Position numbers and translations under genes: made by a program
In this document: positions 49,821-58,586 of the stretch, piece by piece
How positions within the stretch are numbered: the first letter of the stretch is position 1
How the letters are laid out: each line of letters begins with the position of its first letter
Source: Mycobacterium simulans
GTDB lineage: Bacteria > Actinomycetota > Actinomycetes > Mycobacteriales > Mycobacteriaceae
Assembly (NCBI RefSeq): GCF_900232995.1
Contig: NZ_OCVX01000004.1
Span: 428,401-492,400 of the forward strand
DNA length: 64,000 nt
Direction of reading: 5' to 3'
The notes under the pieces: model-generated
Databases searched by the model: none
Told to the model about the DNA's origin: nothing
Seen by the model: the letters and a program-made list of their open reading frames with translations, nothing else

Positions 49821-51067
49821 TTCGCGCTGCACGGTAGGCGCTTGATCCCATGGAAGAACGACGACCGCAGCCGATCGGGTGGCCCAGTTACCTTCAGAGC
49901 CGGCACATTTCGGTACAACTCCTCGAGCATCACCCGCAACTCCAGACGGGCTAGTTGAGCGCCAAGACAGAAGTGCACTCCCCCGCCGCCGAATGCGGCG
50001 TGATTGGCGTCGGTGCGCGTCACGTCGAACTCGTCGGCACGATCGAACACTTCCTCGTCACGGTTGGCCGACAGGTAATGCATCAGCACCCAGTCGCCGG
50101 CGGGAATCCGTTGTCCACGGATCTCGACGTCGCTGGTGACGGTGCGCCGGAAATGCATCACCGGCGTTGCCCAGCGGAGCAGCTCCTCGATGGCGGGCGT
50201 GATCGCGTCCGGGCTTTTGGCAAGCAGCGCCTGTTGCTCCGGGTGTTGTGACAGCGCCAAGATGCCGTGGCTGAGTGTGTTTCGGGTGGTCTCATTGCCC
50301 GCGATTGCCAGCAGCAGGAAGAACTCGTTGAGTTGATCGCGGTTGAGCTTTTCGCCGTCAACCTCCGCCGTGAGCAGTGCCGACAAGATGTCGTCGGTGA
50401 GACCGTGCTTGCGCCGGTGGGCCACCAGTTCGCCGCAGTAGGCGAACATTTCAGCGGCCGCCTGTCCAAGCGCCTGGGGTGTGGGTGCGTAATCGGGGTC
50501 TTCGATGCCCAGGCTGCCGATGGCGTTGCTCCACCGGAAAACCTCCATCCGGTCTTCGGCGGGAACCCCGAGCACGTCGGCGATCACTTGTAGTGACATC
50601 TCCGCGGAAATGTCTGCCACGGCGTCGAATTCACCCTTGCCGGTGATGTTGGCGACGATGTCCCGCGCGACTCGGCGCATCCGCGGCTCCAGGCGCTGCA
50701 CATTGCGGACGGTGAAGCCCTGGTTGATGAGCTTGCGGAAGTGCACGTGACGCGGCGGGTCGATACCGGGCAACATCGCGGAGTTGGGTCCCGCCTCGGC
50801 CTTCACCAGGGTGTTCCCGTTGCGGCTGGTGAAGGTTTCGGTGTCGCGGCTGACCAGCCGCACGTCGGCGTGCCGAGTCAACAACCATGTCCGCGGCAGC
50901 CCGCGCAGCTGCACCGGATGCACTGGTGAGTTCAGCCGCAACCGGGTTAGCGCCGCGAACGGGGCGCCTTGGACAAAGGTGTCGGGGTTGAGCACCGCCG
51001 CGGCGTCACGGTCGGCGGGACTGTCCTGGTTTTCGACGGTTATGGAGCTAAGCATTGGCACGTTCAT
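49817..51067 (-). CDS. cytochrome P450, subfamily not assigned
   Basis: The 416-residue P450 has the I-helix LAIAGNETTRNTL, K-helix PAIEELLRW and haem loop FGGGGVHFCLGAQLARLE. It is of the soluble class I type needing ferredoxin and reductase, neither of which is nearby. It overlaps the TetR gene upstream by four bases, so the regulator probably controls it. No M. tuberculosis orthologue is recognised at this position. Confidence 0.9.
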   Translation of the reverse strand: MNVPMLSSITVENQDSPADRDAAAVLNPDTFVQGAPFAALTRLRLNSPVHPVQLRGLPRTWLLTRHADVRLVSRDTETFTSRNGNTLVKAEAGPNSAMLPGIDPPRHVHFRKLINQGFTVRNVQRLEPRMRRVARDIVANITGKGEFDAVADISAEMSLQVIADVLGVPAEDRMEVFRWSNAIGSLGIEDPDYAPTPQALGQAAAEMFAYCGELVAHRRKHGLTDDILSALLTAEVDGEKLNRDQLNEFFLLLAIAGNETTRNTLSHGILALSQHPEQQALLAKSPDAITPAIEELLRWATPVMHFRRTVTSDVEIRGQRIPAGDWVLMHYLSANRDEEVFDRADEFDVTRTDANHAAFGGGGVHFCLGAQLARLELRVMLEELYRNVPALKVTGPPDRLRSSFFHGIKRLPCSAN

Positions 51068-51600
51068 GAGGCCTTGACCCCGGCGATGATCACGTCAAGC
51101 CCGGAACGGAAACGCGAGGCGGGCTGGCGTTTGCCTCGGGCCTCCTCCAGGCTGACCGAGCCCAGCAGGTAGGTGTAGAGCACCGTATGTGCCGTGCTGA
51201 CAACGGTTTTCGCGAGGCCGGCTTCGGCGAGAAGTGAGCGGCTGAGCCGATCCAGTCGGCGGGCGCGGGCGCCGTCACCATTGGTCTGCAAGATTCCGGC
51301 GACACCGGGAACGCCGAGCATTACCTCGCGTGCGGCACAGTAGAGCTCGGTGAGCCGAATGTCCCACGGACCCGCCTGGGGTACGGGGATGTCGGCCAGC
51401 ACGGACTCGGCAAGCAGATCCAGCGCGGCTTGCTTTCCCGCGACGTGGTAGTAGACCGACGGTACGGCCGAGCCGAGTTCGGCGGCGAGCTCACGCATCG
51501 TCACTTGCTGTACGCCGACGCGCCGCGCCAGGCTGTGTAGGGATGCCACCACCTGAGCCCGGTCCAGTTCGCCGTATGCGCGTCGCGCCGCGGAGGTCAT
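51064..51600 (-). CDS. TetR-family regulator of the adjacent P450
   Basis: A 178-residue TetR protein with the helix-turn-helix VTMRELAAELGSAVPSVYYHV (about residues 33-53) and a TetR_C-like effector domain. The gene is first in a two-gene unit with the P450, overlapping by ATGA. A perfect palindrome lies 12 bases upstream of its start, between it and the divergent gene, and is its probable operator. Confidence 0.87.
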   Translation of the reverse strand: MTSAARRAYGELDRAQVVASLHSLARRVGVQQVTMRELAAELGSAVPSVYYHVAGKQAALDLLAESVLADIPVPQAGPWDIRLTELYCAAREVMLGVPGVAGILQTNGDGARARRLDRLSRSLLAEAGLAKTVVSTAHTVLYTYLLGSVSLEEARGKRQPASRFRSGLDVIIAGVKAS

Positions 51601-51611
51601 TCGATCTTAGT

Positions 51612-51625
51612 TCGAATTAATTCGA
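51612..51625. promoter_or_regulatory. candidate TetR operator
   Basis: TCGAATTAATTCGA is a perfect 14-base palindrome in the AT-rich 84-base gap between the TetR start and the divergent EthD-like gene. Confidence 0.65.
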
Positions 51626-51646
51626 GCACTGTTAGAATCTACCGCG

Positions 51647-51685
51647 ATGAGCACGCTGTCGCTAGCCGAGCTGAATGCCTCGTAA
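51647..51685 (+). CDS. possible 12-residue leader peptide
   Basis: ATG at 51647 opens MSTLSLAELNAS, ending in TAA whose last A is the first base of the next gene's ATG (TAATG). The coupling geometry suggests a leader ORF for the downstream gene, but no ribosome binding site is obvious and it may be a remnant of a longer gene. Confidence 0.3.
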   Translation: MSTLSLAELNAS

Positions 51686-52398
51686 TGCGGGTCAAGGCGG
51701 GCATATTCAGCCTCACCGCTCCCACGCCGCCCGACGACGACGGTAGTTATCTGCGGTGGCATCTGTTAGATCACATGCCGGAGCAATACCAGCTACCGGG
51801 CATCGTGCACGGACTGCGATGGATCGCCGATGGCGAATACCTCGATCACCGGCTGGTTTCCGATGGACCGCTAGTTGGGAATGTCGTCCACTACCTCGTC
51901 GGTGAACCCGTGCGTCAGACCTTCGCCGACTTCGTGGCGCTGGGCCGTACGCTTCGCGATCAAGGTCGCTTCCCGGTCTGGCGGCCATTGCTGCAAATAG
52001 CGGGGTTGCAACTGCTGCAATGGTATTCGACGTTGGTGTCCGCCGAAGTAGTGCCATTCCGTCCGCACCGCGGCGTCCTGCTGATCATCGAGGAGCCCAC
52101 CGAGGGGCGGCCTGATGGGTGGCTGGAATGGCTACGCACCGAACACTATCCGGCGCTGCTTGCCACCTCTGGCGTGGCGGGCGTGTGGACCTTCGGTACA
52201 ACGACCGCGTGGGACCCCGCGCCCCCGGGGTGGCGCACCGAACCGCAGTACATCACCGTCGTCTATCTCGACGACGACCCGCTTGCCACTGTCGACGCCC
52301 TGGCCCCAATCGTCGAAGGGCGGTGGCGATCGGCATCGGTACGCCCCGTCTTCGCCGGACCGATGCGCACCATGATCAGCTGGGAAGCCTGGCCCTAA
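51685..52398 (+). CDS. EthD-like dimeric alpha-beta barrel protein, hypothetical
   Basis: The 237-residue product appears to contain two ferredoxin-like (dimeric alpha-beta barrel) halves: KAGIFSLTAPT...YLRWHLLDHMPEQYQLPG and GVLLIIEEPT...GWLEWLRTEHYPALLATSG. HMPE and EHYP resemble the histidine motif of EthD/dehydratase-like small enzymes (Ax-H-x-P). Its role could be degradation of an aromatic or a steroid-type substrate with the neighbouring P450. The gene is divergent from the TetR-P450 pair, and an intrinsic terminator follows it. Confidence 0.7.
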   Translation: MRVKAGIFSLTAPTPPDDDGSYLRWHLLDHMPEQYQLPGIVHGLRWIADGEYLDHRLVSDGPLVGNVVHYLVGEPVRQTFADFVALGRTLRDQGRFPVWRPLLQIAGLQLLQWYSTLVSAEVVPFRPHRGVLLIIEEPTEGRPDGWLEWLRTEHYPALLATSGVAGVWTFGTTTAWDPAPPGWRTEPQYITVVYLDDDPLATVDALAPIVEGRWRSASVRPVFAGPMRTMISWEAWP

Positions 52399-52401
52399 TA
52401 C

Positions 52402-52445
52402 GCAAATCCCCCCACGCCACTAGACGTGGCGCAGGGAGATTTTTG
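52402..52445 (+). terminator. intrinsic terminator
   Basis: CGCCAC-TAGAC-GTGGCG forms a strong stem, extended outwards by CCCC/AGGG pairing and flanked by GCAAAT and ATTTTTGC. A run of five T follows on the plus strand and an AAAT on the other side, so it may work for both converging genes. Confidence 0.75.
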
Positions 52446-52453
52446 CAACCGGA

Positions 52454-53011
52454 TTAGGTGTGAGCCGGGCCGGGAAGCCCACCGGGTGCCGGACCTGAGT
52501 TCGGTAATTCACCGGGCCCCGCGGTCCCCGGCATGTTCGACGTCCAGATCAGAATGTCTTGCAGTCCGTCGTTATAGACGACACCGTTGGGTGGCGCGCC
52601 CGTCACGTCGAAGTACAGGGTGCCCGTCGACTCGTTGCCTTGAGGGATAGGTGCCGGGTTAAGGCCATTCGGAGCCCCGGCCCTCTCGATCAGCCTGTAT
52701 GTCTGACCGTTGGGCCCGCGGGCGCTGAAGTTTTTAACCATCGGGGTGACCATTCCGCCGTCCGACCTGGCGGTTATGTCTGCCTGGTAGAGCGTTCCCC
52801 TAGGGGTATAGCCGGGAATCGCCACGCTGCTGGGCTGCAGGTTGCTCACCGTGTATGCGGTAACCATTGGTCCGCTGATTAGCTGTTGAGTGGTACCGAA
52901 TCCCTAGATGTTTGGCGGTATAGCGGATGCAGTTGCTGCCGCGAAAGCGCTTACTGCAGCTATTCCCGCGGCACCGATGGCCGTCTTGACGGTGGTGGTT
53001 GTGAACTTCAC
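52454..53011 (-). pseudogene. MPT63-like secreted antigen gene with in-frame TAG
   Basis: From the GTG at 53011, six bases after AAGGAG, a signal peptide is encoded (MKFTTTTVKTAIGAAGIAAV..AATASA). After IPPNI comes TAG at 52906-52904. The same frame then continues GFGTTQQLISGPMVTAYTVS and through PSSVAIPGYTPRG, IPQGNESTGTLYFDVTG and DILIWTS, clearly the MPT63/DUF1942 immunoglobulin-like fold. CAG to TAG is the simplest explanation. An internal ATG at 52867 could give a signal-less fragment. MPT63 itself is a secreted immunogenic protein of unknown function. Confidence 0.85.
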
Positions 53012-53286
53012 GATGCGCTCCTTCATTTTCGCCGTAGTCGTTGGCGCGGTTGGCCAGTGTGGGGTCTCAAACCGCAATACTTTGGCATTGCCAAACGATG
53101 GCAACCTCAAACGTGACTGCATTGCGCAATACCGTTGTCCGGCCTCGCTACCTGCGCAAAGCGGGCTAGATCATTTTGCGCCGCAACATGGTTCGAACAA
53201 CGTCTTTAACATTGGTATCATTTGCCACCACTTTCGGAACGGTGACGGCGCCGCAATTGGCCAATTGTCGCGGCTGACACAACCGA

Positions 53287-53766
53287 TTAATACGACGAAA
53301 CTTCCCAGGTGCCTTGCGGATACGGCGGGACCTGCCCGGCAAACACGCCATCGGTAAAGCTGCACAGCGTGTCGGAGACAGTTCCCGCGTTCGCCAACAC
53401 CTTGGCGTCGCCCCCGGGCACAACGCGCGCAACGACGGCCTGCCAGAAATATCCGATGCCGCCGCGCTCATACCATACGAACCAGTCGGTGCCGCGCGAG
53501 CCCGCCCGAATCAGGCGCCGGAAAGGCAGGTTTGGGTCGTCGACCGAGTCCGTCTTGTTGAACGGTGCGCCGCTATCGGCGATGGGCGGGAACAGCTCGA
53601 GAAGCTCCTGCGGCAATTGAGACACACTCCGGACTTCCTGAACTGTCGTCGTCAGTGTGCACTTCGTGTTGGGAACCGCCTCCGCGGACACGGCAGTCAC
53701 CAGAGCTAACGCGACGCCGAGCGCTAACCCCGTCGTGAAGGTCCGTCCGCCACGATGTCGCGTCAC
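53287..53766 (-). CDS. secreted protein, hypothetical
   Basis: From the GTG at 53766 the 159-residue protein has a clear signal peptide (RGGRTFTTGLALGVALALVT, cleavage near SAEA) and a mature domain with two cysteines (NTKCTLTT, DTLCSFTDG) likely bridged, plus DWFVWYERGGIGYFWQAVV. An ATG at 53805 would put 13 extra residues before the signal and run into the sseB ribosome site. No family recognised. Confidence 0.68.
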   Translation of the reverse strand: MTRHRGGRTFTTGLALGVALALVTAVSAEAVPNTKCTLTTTVQEVRSVSQLPQELLELFPPIADSGAPFNKTDSVDDPNLPFRRLIRAGSRGTDWFVWYERGGIGYFWQAVVARVVPGGDAKVLANAGTVSDTLCSFTDGVFAGQVPPYPQGTWEVSSY

Positions 53767-53807
53767 AATTGAGAGATTATCGTCGCAGACAACGAGGAGG
53801 CGCATCG

Positions 53808-54662
53808 GTGAATGCACGCGATCACGTACTGATCAGCAGCGCAGGACTGGCTGAACTAATCCGGGCTGACACCCCGGTAGCCATATTGGATGTGCGATGG
53901 CGGCTCGATGAACCTGACGGGCGTCCGGCCTATGACCAGGGCCACATCCCGGGTGCGGTGTATGTGTCACTCGAGGAGGAGCTCAGCGACCACACGATCG
54001 CCGGCCGTGGCCGTCACCCACTGCCTTCGGGGCGCAACCTGGAGTCCGCGGCGCGCCGGTGGGGCGTGCAACAGGACGCGCCAGTGGTGGTCTATGACGA
54101 TTGGAATCGGGCGGCTTCTTCGCGAGCGTGGTGGGTGCTAACCGCGGCCGGGCTCCCGAATGTCCACATTCTGGACGGCGGTCTGGCCGCGTGGCGGTCT
54201 GGCGGCAGGGGCTTGGAGACCGGTCCGGTCACTCCGCGACCGGGGAATGTGACTGTGCCGCACGACGATTTGTACGCCGGTGCCCGCCCGACCTTAACAG
54301 CGGAACAAGCCGGCGCGGGGATCGTGACGCTACTCGATGCGCGCGCACCCGATCGCTTCCGCGGCGACGATGAGCCTGTCGACGCGGTCGCCGGTCATAT
54401 CCCCGGAGCGAAGAACCTACCAAGCGGCGCCGTGCTTACCGGCGACGGGACGTTTGTCGGCGAGGACACGCTTGTGCAGCTGCTGTCCGATCGCGGCATT
54501 GATCGCGGCGCTCCGCTGGGCGCGTACTGCGGCTCCGGTGTCACCGCGAGCGTTGTCGTCGCGGCGCTCGCTGCGCAGGGTTCTGAGGTCGCGCTGTTTC
54601 CCGGGTCATGGTCGCAGTGGAGCTCGGATCCAAACCGCCCCGTTGCCCGCGGCCTCGAATAG
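53808..54662 (+). CDS. sseB: thiosulfate sulfurtransferase (tandem rhodanese)
   Basis: SseB has two rhodanese domains in 284 residues, the same size as Rv2291. The first (DVRWRLDEPDG...DQGHIPGAVY) is inactive; the second has the active-site Cys loop YCGSGVTASV (about residue 245). It moves a sulfane sulfur between thiosulfate and thiol acceptors. GTG start is fixed by GAGGAGG seven bases upstream. It ends seven bases before the convergent nucleosidase-like gene. Confidence 0.9.
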   Translation: MNARDHVLISSAGLAELIRADTPVAILDVRWRLDEPDGRPAYDQGHIPGAVYVSLEEELSDHTIAGRGRHPLPSGRNLESAARRWGVQQDAPVVVYDDWNRAASSRAWWVLTAAGLPNVHILDGGLAAWRSGGRGLETGPVTPRPGNVTVPHDDLYAGARPTLTAEQAGAGIVTLLDARAPDRFRGDDEPVDAVAGHIPGAKNLPSGAVLTGDGTFVGEDTLVQLLSDRGIDRGAPLGAYCGSGVTASVVVAALAAQGSEVALFPGSWSQWSSDPNRPVARGLE

Positions 54663-54669
54663 CCGCAAG

Positions 54670-55674
54670 TCAGGGGCCGGCCCAGTTCTGCAGGAATGCC
54701 TCCGTGACTAGTGCGGCGTTCTCCGCCGCGATCTGCTTGTAAAAGAAGAACTGGAACGGGAAGTCCGGCAGGTGCAGTGGGTCACCCGGCCCGTCCGACA
54801 TGCCGCGGATTCCCAGGAACGGGACGCCATGCGCACTAGCGACCGCCTGCGCCGCGGCCGTCTCCTGGTCCACCGCATCGAATGCCGGGTTTTGGCCCGT
54901 GTCGATCCTCAAGTTGCTGAGCAGACCTTTGGTCAACCACGGTCCGATCGCCTGGAAAAAGTTGCCGCTGTAAAAGATTGAGCGATCCGGTACGGTGCAG
55001 GGCTGACAGCCAAAGACGTTGCCGCTGTTGGGGACACAGGGGAACGCCTGGCCATTGTTGTTGTCGCGGCTCATGCCGTCGCCGCCGACGATAAGCTGCG
55101 GCTGGCGGTGCAGATCGAGCAGCACGAACTTGCCGAGGCGGTGGCACAGACACAAGGGATCGCCAAGGCGGTTGATGCCGCTCAGGCTGACAGCGAGTGT
55201 CTGGGCCGTAGCCAGCATCCCGGGATCGACTGCCATCCATGTCGCGCCGTTGTCGAGAGTCCACCGAGCGGGGACCGCGACATCTCCGATGCTGGTGCGC
55301 CCAGCGCCTCCTGCGACTCCCGAAAACACCACGGCGCCAACGGCAATGCCGGACGCACACGTGAAGCGTGCCAATGCCGTCTCGGTCGCCTGGGTGGCGT
55401 TGACCATGCCGATGTAAGTCATCGCCACGATCACCTTCTTGCCGGCGATCGAGCCGAGGTAAAAATGCCGGCGGTTGGCGATCACGACAGGGTTCGGATC
55501 GAGTGTGGTGCGGGCAAGAACGGCGTCAGCTTCGGCCGGAAAGGCGGTCAGGACCAATGTGCGCTGTTCGCACGAGCTCATGGTGACAAAGTCCCCGGAA
55601 TCGGCAACGGCCACGCCGCCTCCCGCCGCGAAAGCCGCGAGCATGATGAGGACAGCCCGGAACCGCTTGAGCAC
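54670..55674 (-). CDS. secreted nucleoside phosphorylase/nucleosidase-like protein
   Basis: The 334-residue protein has a signal peptide ([20 protein letters not shown], cleavage after VAVA) and a PNP/UDP-phosphorylase-type core: [21 protein letters not shown] (compare the family's GxAGGL...GDVV) and [20 protein letters not shown]...IRGMSD, where the Glu and Asp match nucleosidase catalytic positions. In M. tuberculosis this locus appears as two short genes (Rv2293c, Rv2292c), apparently a broken version. Export suggests nucleoside salvage outside the cell, an inference. Confidence 0.8.
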   Translation of the reverse strand: MLKRFRAVLIMLAAFAAGGGVAVADSGDFVTMSSCEQRTLVLTAFPAEADAVLARTTLDPNPVVIANRRHFYLGSIAGKKVIVAMTYIGMVNATQATETALARFTCASGIAVGAVVFSGVAGGAGRTSIGDVAVPARWTLDNGATWMAVDPGMLATAQTLAVSLSGINRLGDPLCLCHRLGKFVLLDLHRQPQLIVGGDGMSRDNNNGQAFPCVPNSGNVFGCQPCTVPDRSIFYSGNFFQAIGPWLTKGLLSNLRIDTGQNPAFDAVDQETAAAQAVASAHGVPFLGIRGMSDGPGDPLHLPDFPFQFFFYKQIAAENAALVTEAFLQNWAGP

Positions 55675-55917
55675 GATCCCCCTATCTCTGGCGCACTTTC
55701 GTCAGTCATGGGATGCCAGAACTCGCTGTCGGATGGGCGTGGCTGAAGCTATTTGGCCATGATTTTCGCGCGACACGGCGAGTGCGTGGAGATTCGTTAT
55801 CGTTCTTTTTGATTAGCGATTTCTTGGCGTTATCTGGTTGCGACTTTGCACCCGTTACAGCCGCTCGATGCCTAAACTGCACTTCCCTCGGTACCAAACA
55901 CCTGAAAAGCTTGCACC

Positions 55918-56913
55918 GTGGACATCTTTACTGAATGGCAGAGCGGCGGGACCAAATTGCGCTGGCGGTCGACAACCGCCGCCAACGATGGACAAGAAGT
56001 CACGGTGTTCAGCCGCCGTTGTGGCACATCGGGAGCACCAGCACTGGTGTTGCTGCACGGCTTCCCGACGTCGAGCATCGACTACTTCGGCTTGGCGCGT
56101 GAACTGAGTTCAGAGTTCGACATCTTTCTGCTGGACTTTCCGGGCTATGGATTGTCGGACAAGCCGCCGGAGCCGTACGTCTATTCGTTGTACGACGACG
56201 CGCGCTTGCTTGTCCACGCCATCACGCAGGTGTGGAAGCTGACCGAATACCGGATGCTGACCCATGATCGCGGCAGCAGTGTCGGCATGATCGCGCTGGA
56301 CATGTTGGCCAACGAAGCGGCCCTGCCCGTGGACGTCATCTTGACCAACGCCAACATTTATCTGCCGCTGGCCAACCTCACCACCTTTCAGACCGCACTG
56401 CTCGCACCGACGACGGGACGCGCCACTGCGGCGGCGACGACGCCCGAGCTGCTGGCGGCCGGCCTGGGAATGAGCACGTTTATGCCGCGGCGGACACTTG
56501 AGGACCCGGAGATCGCCGCTTTGGCGAAGTGCTTTGCCCACAACGACGGAATCCGCGTGTTGCCCGATACCATTCAGTACCTCAATGAGCGTGCGGCGGG
56601 TGAAACCGGTTGGCTAGAAGCGCTTTCCAAGCTTCCGCTCAATGTCACGCTGGTCTGGGGCTTACACGACAGTGTCGCACCGTTGCGCGTTGCGAACCAT
56701 GTCTGGCGGGCGCATCTGCGGGACATGTCCGGTCGAAGCCGGTATTGGGTGGTGCCGAGCGCCGATCACTATCTTCAGTGCGATGCCCCTGGGCAATTGG
56801 CGCAGATCGTTCGCCTCACGGCCACAGGCGAAGACATCTTGCTGCACACGCTCGAGGACCGGTCCGACGGCGCGGTGCTGGTGGATCAGCTTGAGCGGCC
56901 GGCATCATCTTGA
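55918..56913 (+). CDS. alpha/beta hydrolase with Asp nucleophile (haloalkane dehalogenase/epoxide hydrolase-like)
   Basis: A 331-residue alpha/beta hydrolase. The oxyanion LLHGFPTSSIDY, the FPGYGLSDKPP loop and the nucleophile elbow LTHDRGSSVG (Asp, where GHDWG is usual) are clear. The acid residue lies in WGLHDSVAP and the His in PSADHYLQ. An Asp nucleophile places it with haloalkane dehalogenases and epoxide hydrolases. GTG start. The DUF1905 gene follows 17 bases later and may be co-transcribed. Confidence 0.84.
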   Translation: MDIFTEWQSGGTKLRWRSTTAANDGQEVTVFSRRCGTSGAPALVLLHGFPTSSIDYFGLARELSSEFDIFLLDFPGYGLSDKPPEPYVYSLYDDARLLVHAITQVWKLTEYRMLTHDRGSSVGMIALDMLANEAALPVDVILTNANIYLPLANLTTFQTALLAPTTGRATAAATTPELLAAGLGMSTFMPRRTLEDPEIAALAKCFAHNDGIRVLPDTIQYLNERAAGETGWLEALSKLPLNVTLVWGLHDSVAPLRVANHVWRAHLRDMSGRSRYWVVPSADHYLQCDAPGQLAQIVRLTATGEDILLHTLEDRSDGAVLVDQLERPASS

Positions 56914-56930
56914 CTAGTTAACCTGAAGCC

Positions 56931-57239
56931 ATGGTGCAGTATCGCGACCCTGGGCCGATTGCCTTCGATGCTGTCATCGAACGCCCTGACGGCCCCGGAG
57001 CCTACGTAACGTTTCCCTTTGACGCGGTTGACGTTTTCGGTGTTCGGACGCGAGTGCCGGTCAAAGCGCGGTTCGACGACCGCGTGGACTACACCGGCTC
57101 GCTGGCTCCTTACGGCGGTCAGCATCGGCTTGGTGTGCGCAAAGATGTTCAGAAGTCCTTGGGTAAGACCCACGGGGACAATGTCTGCGTCGAGGTGGTC
57201 CTTGACACCGACCGTGCTGACGTGGCCGGTGGCGACTAG
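56931..57239 (+). CDS. DUF1905 domain protein
   Basis: The whole 102-residue protein is a DUF1905 beta-barrel: AYVTFPFDAVDVFGVRTRVP, GSLAPYGGQHRLGVRKDVQK and HGDNVCVEVVLDTD. Some relatives are fused to the YdeI/OmpD-associated domain and called bacteriocin-protection proteins, but no mechanism is established. ATG start. Confidence 0.8.
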   Translation: MVQYRDPGPIAFDAVIERPDGPGAYVTFPFDAVDVFGVRTRVPVKARFDDRVDYTGSLAPYGGQHRLGVRKDVQKSLGKTHGDNVCVEVVLDTDRADVAGGD

Positions 57240-57389
57240 CCAAACAAGGCCGCGCAATGCACCAATCGCGTGTTCACACGCGCCACATGAGTCTCTGTTC
57301 CAGCGGACACGCAATTTGCCCAAGAGCGACATCCCTCCAGGCAGAGGCCAATGTGGCGGATGTGACGAGACGCGGCGGGCCGTGCCTCC

Positions 57390-58586
57390 TTAGCCCGTGA
57401 TGACGGGCAGCTTCGCCCATCCCCGCACACTGCTGGTGTGCGCCATGCTGGCGTTGGCGTAGTCGACTTCCCACTCCGGCCAGCGTTTGAGGACTTCCTC
57501 CAACGCCACTCGCGCCTGCATCCGCGCCAAGGCCGAGCCCAAACAGAAGTGCAGTCCGTGCCCGAAGCTGAGATGGCTGGCACCGCGGTGGATATCGAAT
57601 CGCTCTCCGTCAGGAAACTTGCGCTCGTCACGGTTGGCTGACCCGTTGAGCAACAACATGATCGAGCCCTCGCAAATCGAGGTGCCATGGCATTCAACGC
57701 CGCGAGCAACGTACCGCGCCTGCACCGGTGAGGGAGCTTCGTAGCGCAAGACCTCCTCGATTGCCATGGGAATCAGCGAGGGGTTATCGACAAGCTGGCG
57801 ACGCTGATCGGGGTGCTCGGCGAGGAGCTGACCGATGAAACCGATCAGCCGTGTTGTCGTCTCGTTGCCCGCGCCGGCGATCATGCTGGTGTACATCAAC
57901 ACCTCGGTCCGGGTCAGCCGCCGCGTAACCCCGTCATCTTCGACCTCAGCGTTGAGCAGTTGCGTCATCAAATCATCGGAGGGGTGCTCTGTCCGCCAAT
58001 CGATGTAGTCGGAGAACACCTGATAGCTCTTCTCGAATAAGTCTTCGGCAACGGCCGTGAATGTCCCTTCTTTGAGGTTGATCGCACGGCCGCCGCGGTC
58101 GCGGATGGCTGCCTGCCCTTCTTCGGGAATGCCCAGCAGGTAGCCGATCGTGCGCATCGGGATCATCGAGCCGAGGTTCTCGATGAAGTCGAACCTGCCC
58201 GAGCCGACCAACGGGTCGAGCGCACGCACACAGAAGTCACGCGTCAGCGGCTCGATCGCCTCCATCCGCCGTGGCGTGAAAACCCTTGAAAGCAACCGGC
58301 GATGAAGATCATGAAGGGGGGGATCTTCAAAGAGAACAACGCCGGGCGGGATGTCGACGCCGCTCATGATGATGTCCATGGTGGTGCCGCGCCCCGACCG
58401 GTAGGTTTCCCAATTCGTCAGCTCCGGGGCGACATCCTCGTAGCGGCTCAGCGCGTAGAAGTTGTACCTTTCGTTGTAGTACAGGGGCGCCTCGTCACGC
58501 ATCCGCTTCCAGATCGGGTAGGGATCCCTATCGATATCGAAATCGAATGGGTCGTAATAGATCTCGGTCTTACTGGCCCCCGTCAT
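57390..58586 (-). CDS. cytochrome P450, subfamily not assigned
   Basis: From ATG 58586 (MTGASKTEIYYDPFDFDI) the protein is 398 residues. It has the I-helix MIAGAGNETTTRL, K-helix MAIEEVLRY and haem loop FGHGLHFCLGSALARMQ. The start overlaps the stop of the LLM oxidoreductase gene by four bases, so both are in one minus-strand operon. With the divergent SDR gene this looks like an oxidative catabolic cluster for a hydrophobic (perhaps steroid or terpenoid) substrate. Confidence 0.9.
   Translation of the reverse strand: MTGASKTEIYYDPFDFDIDRDPYPIWKRMRDEAPLYYNERYNFYALSRYEDVAPELTNWETYRSGRGTTMDIIMSGVDIPPGVVLFEDPPLHDLHRRLLSRVFTPRRMEAIEPLTRDFCVRALDPLVGSGRFDFIENLGSMIPMRTIGYLLGIPEEGQAAIRDRGGRAINLKEGTFTAVAEDLFEKSYQVFSDYIDWRTEHPSDDLMTQLLNAEVEDDGVTRRLTRTEVLMYTSMIAGAGNETTTRLIGFIGQLLAEHPDQRRQLVDNPSLIPMAIEEVLRYEAPSPVQARYVARGVECHGTSICEGSIMLLLNGSANRDERKFPDGERFDIHRGASHLSFGHGLHFCLGSALARMQARVALEEVLKRWPEWEVDYANASMAHTSSVRGWAKLPVITG

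Noticed and set aside
53254-53267. Perfect palindrome CAATTGGCCAATTG
   Set aside because: It stands alone downstream of a pseudogene promoter region, with no partner copy or clear regulated start; could be chance.
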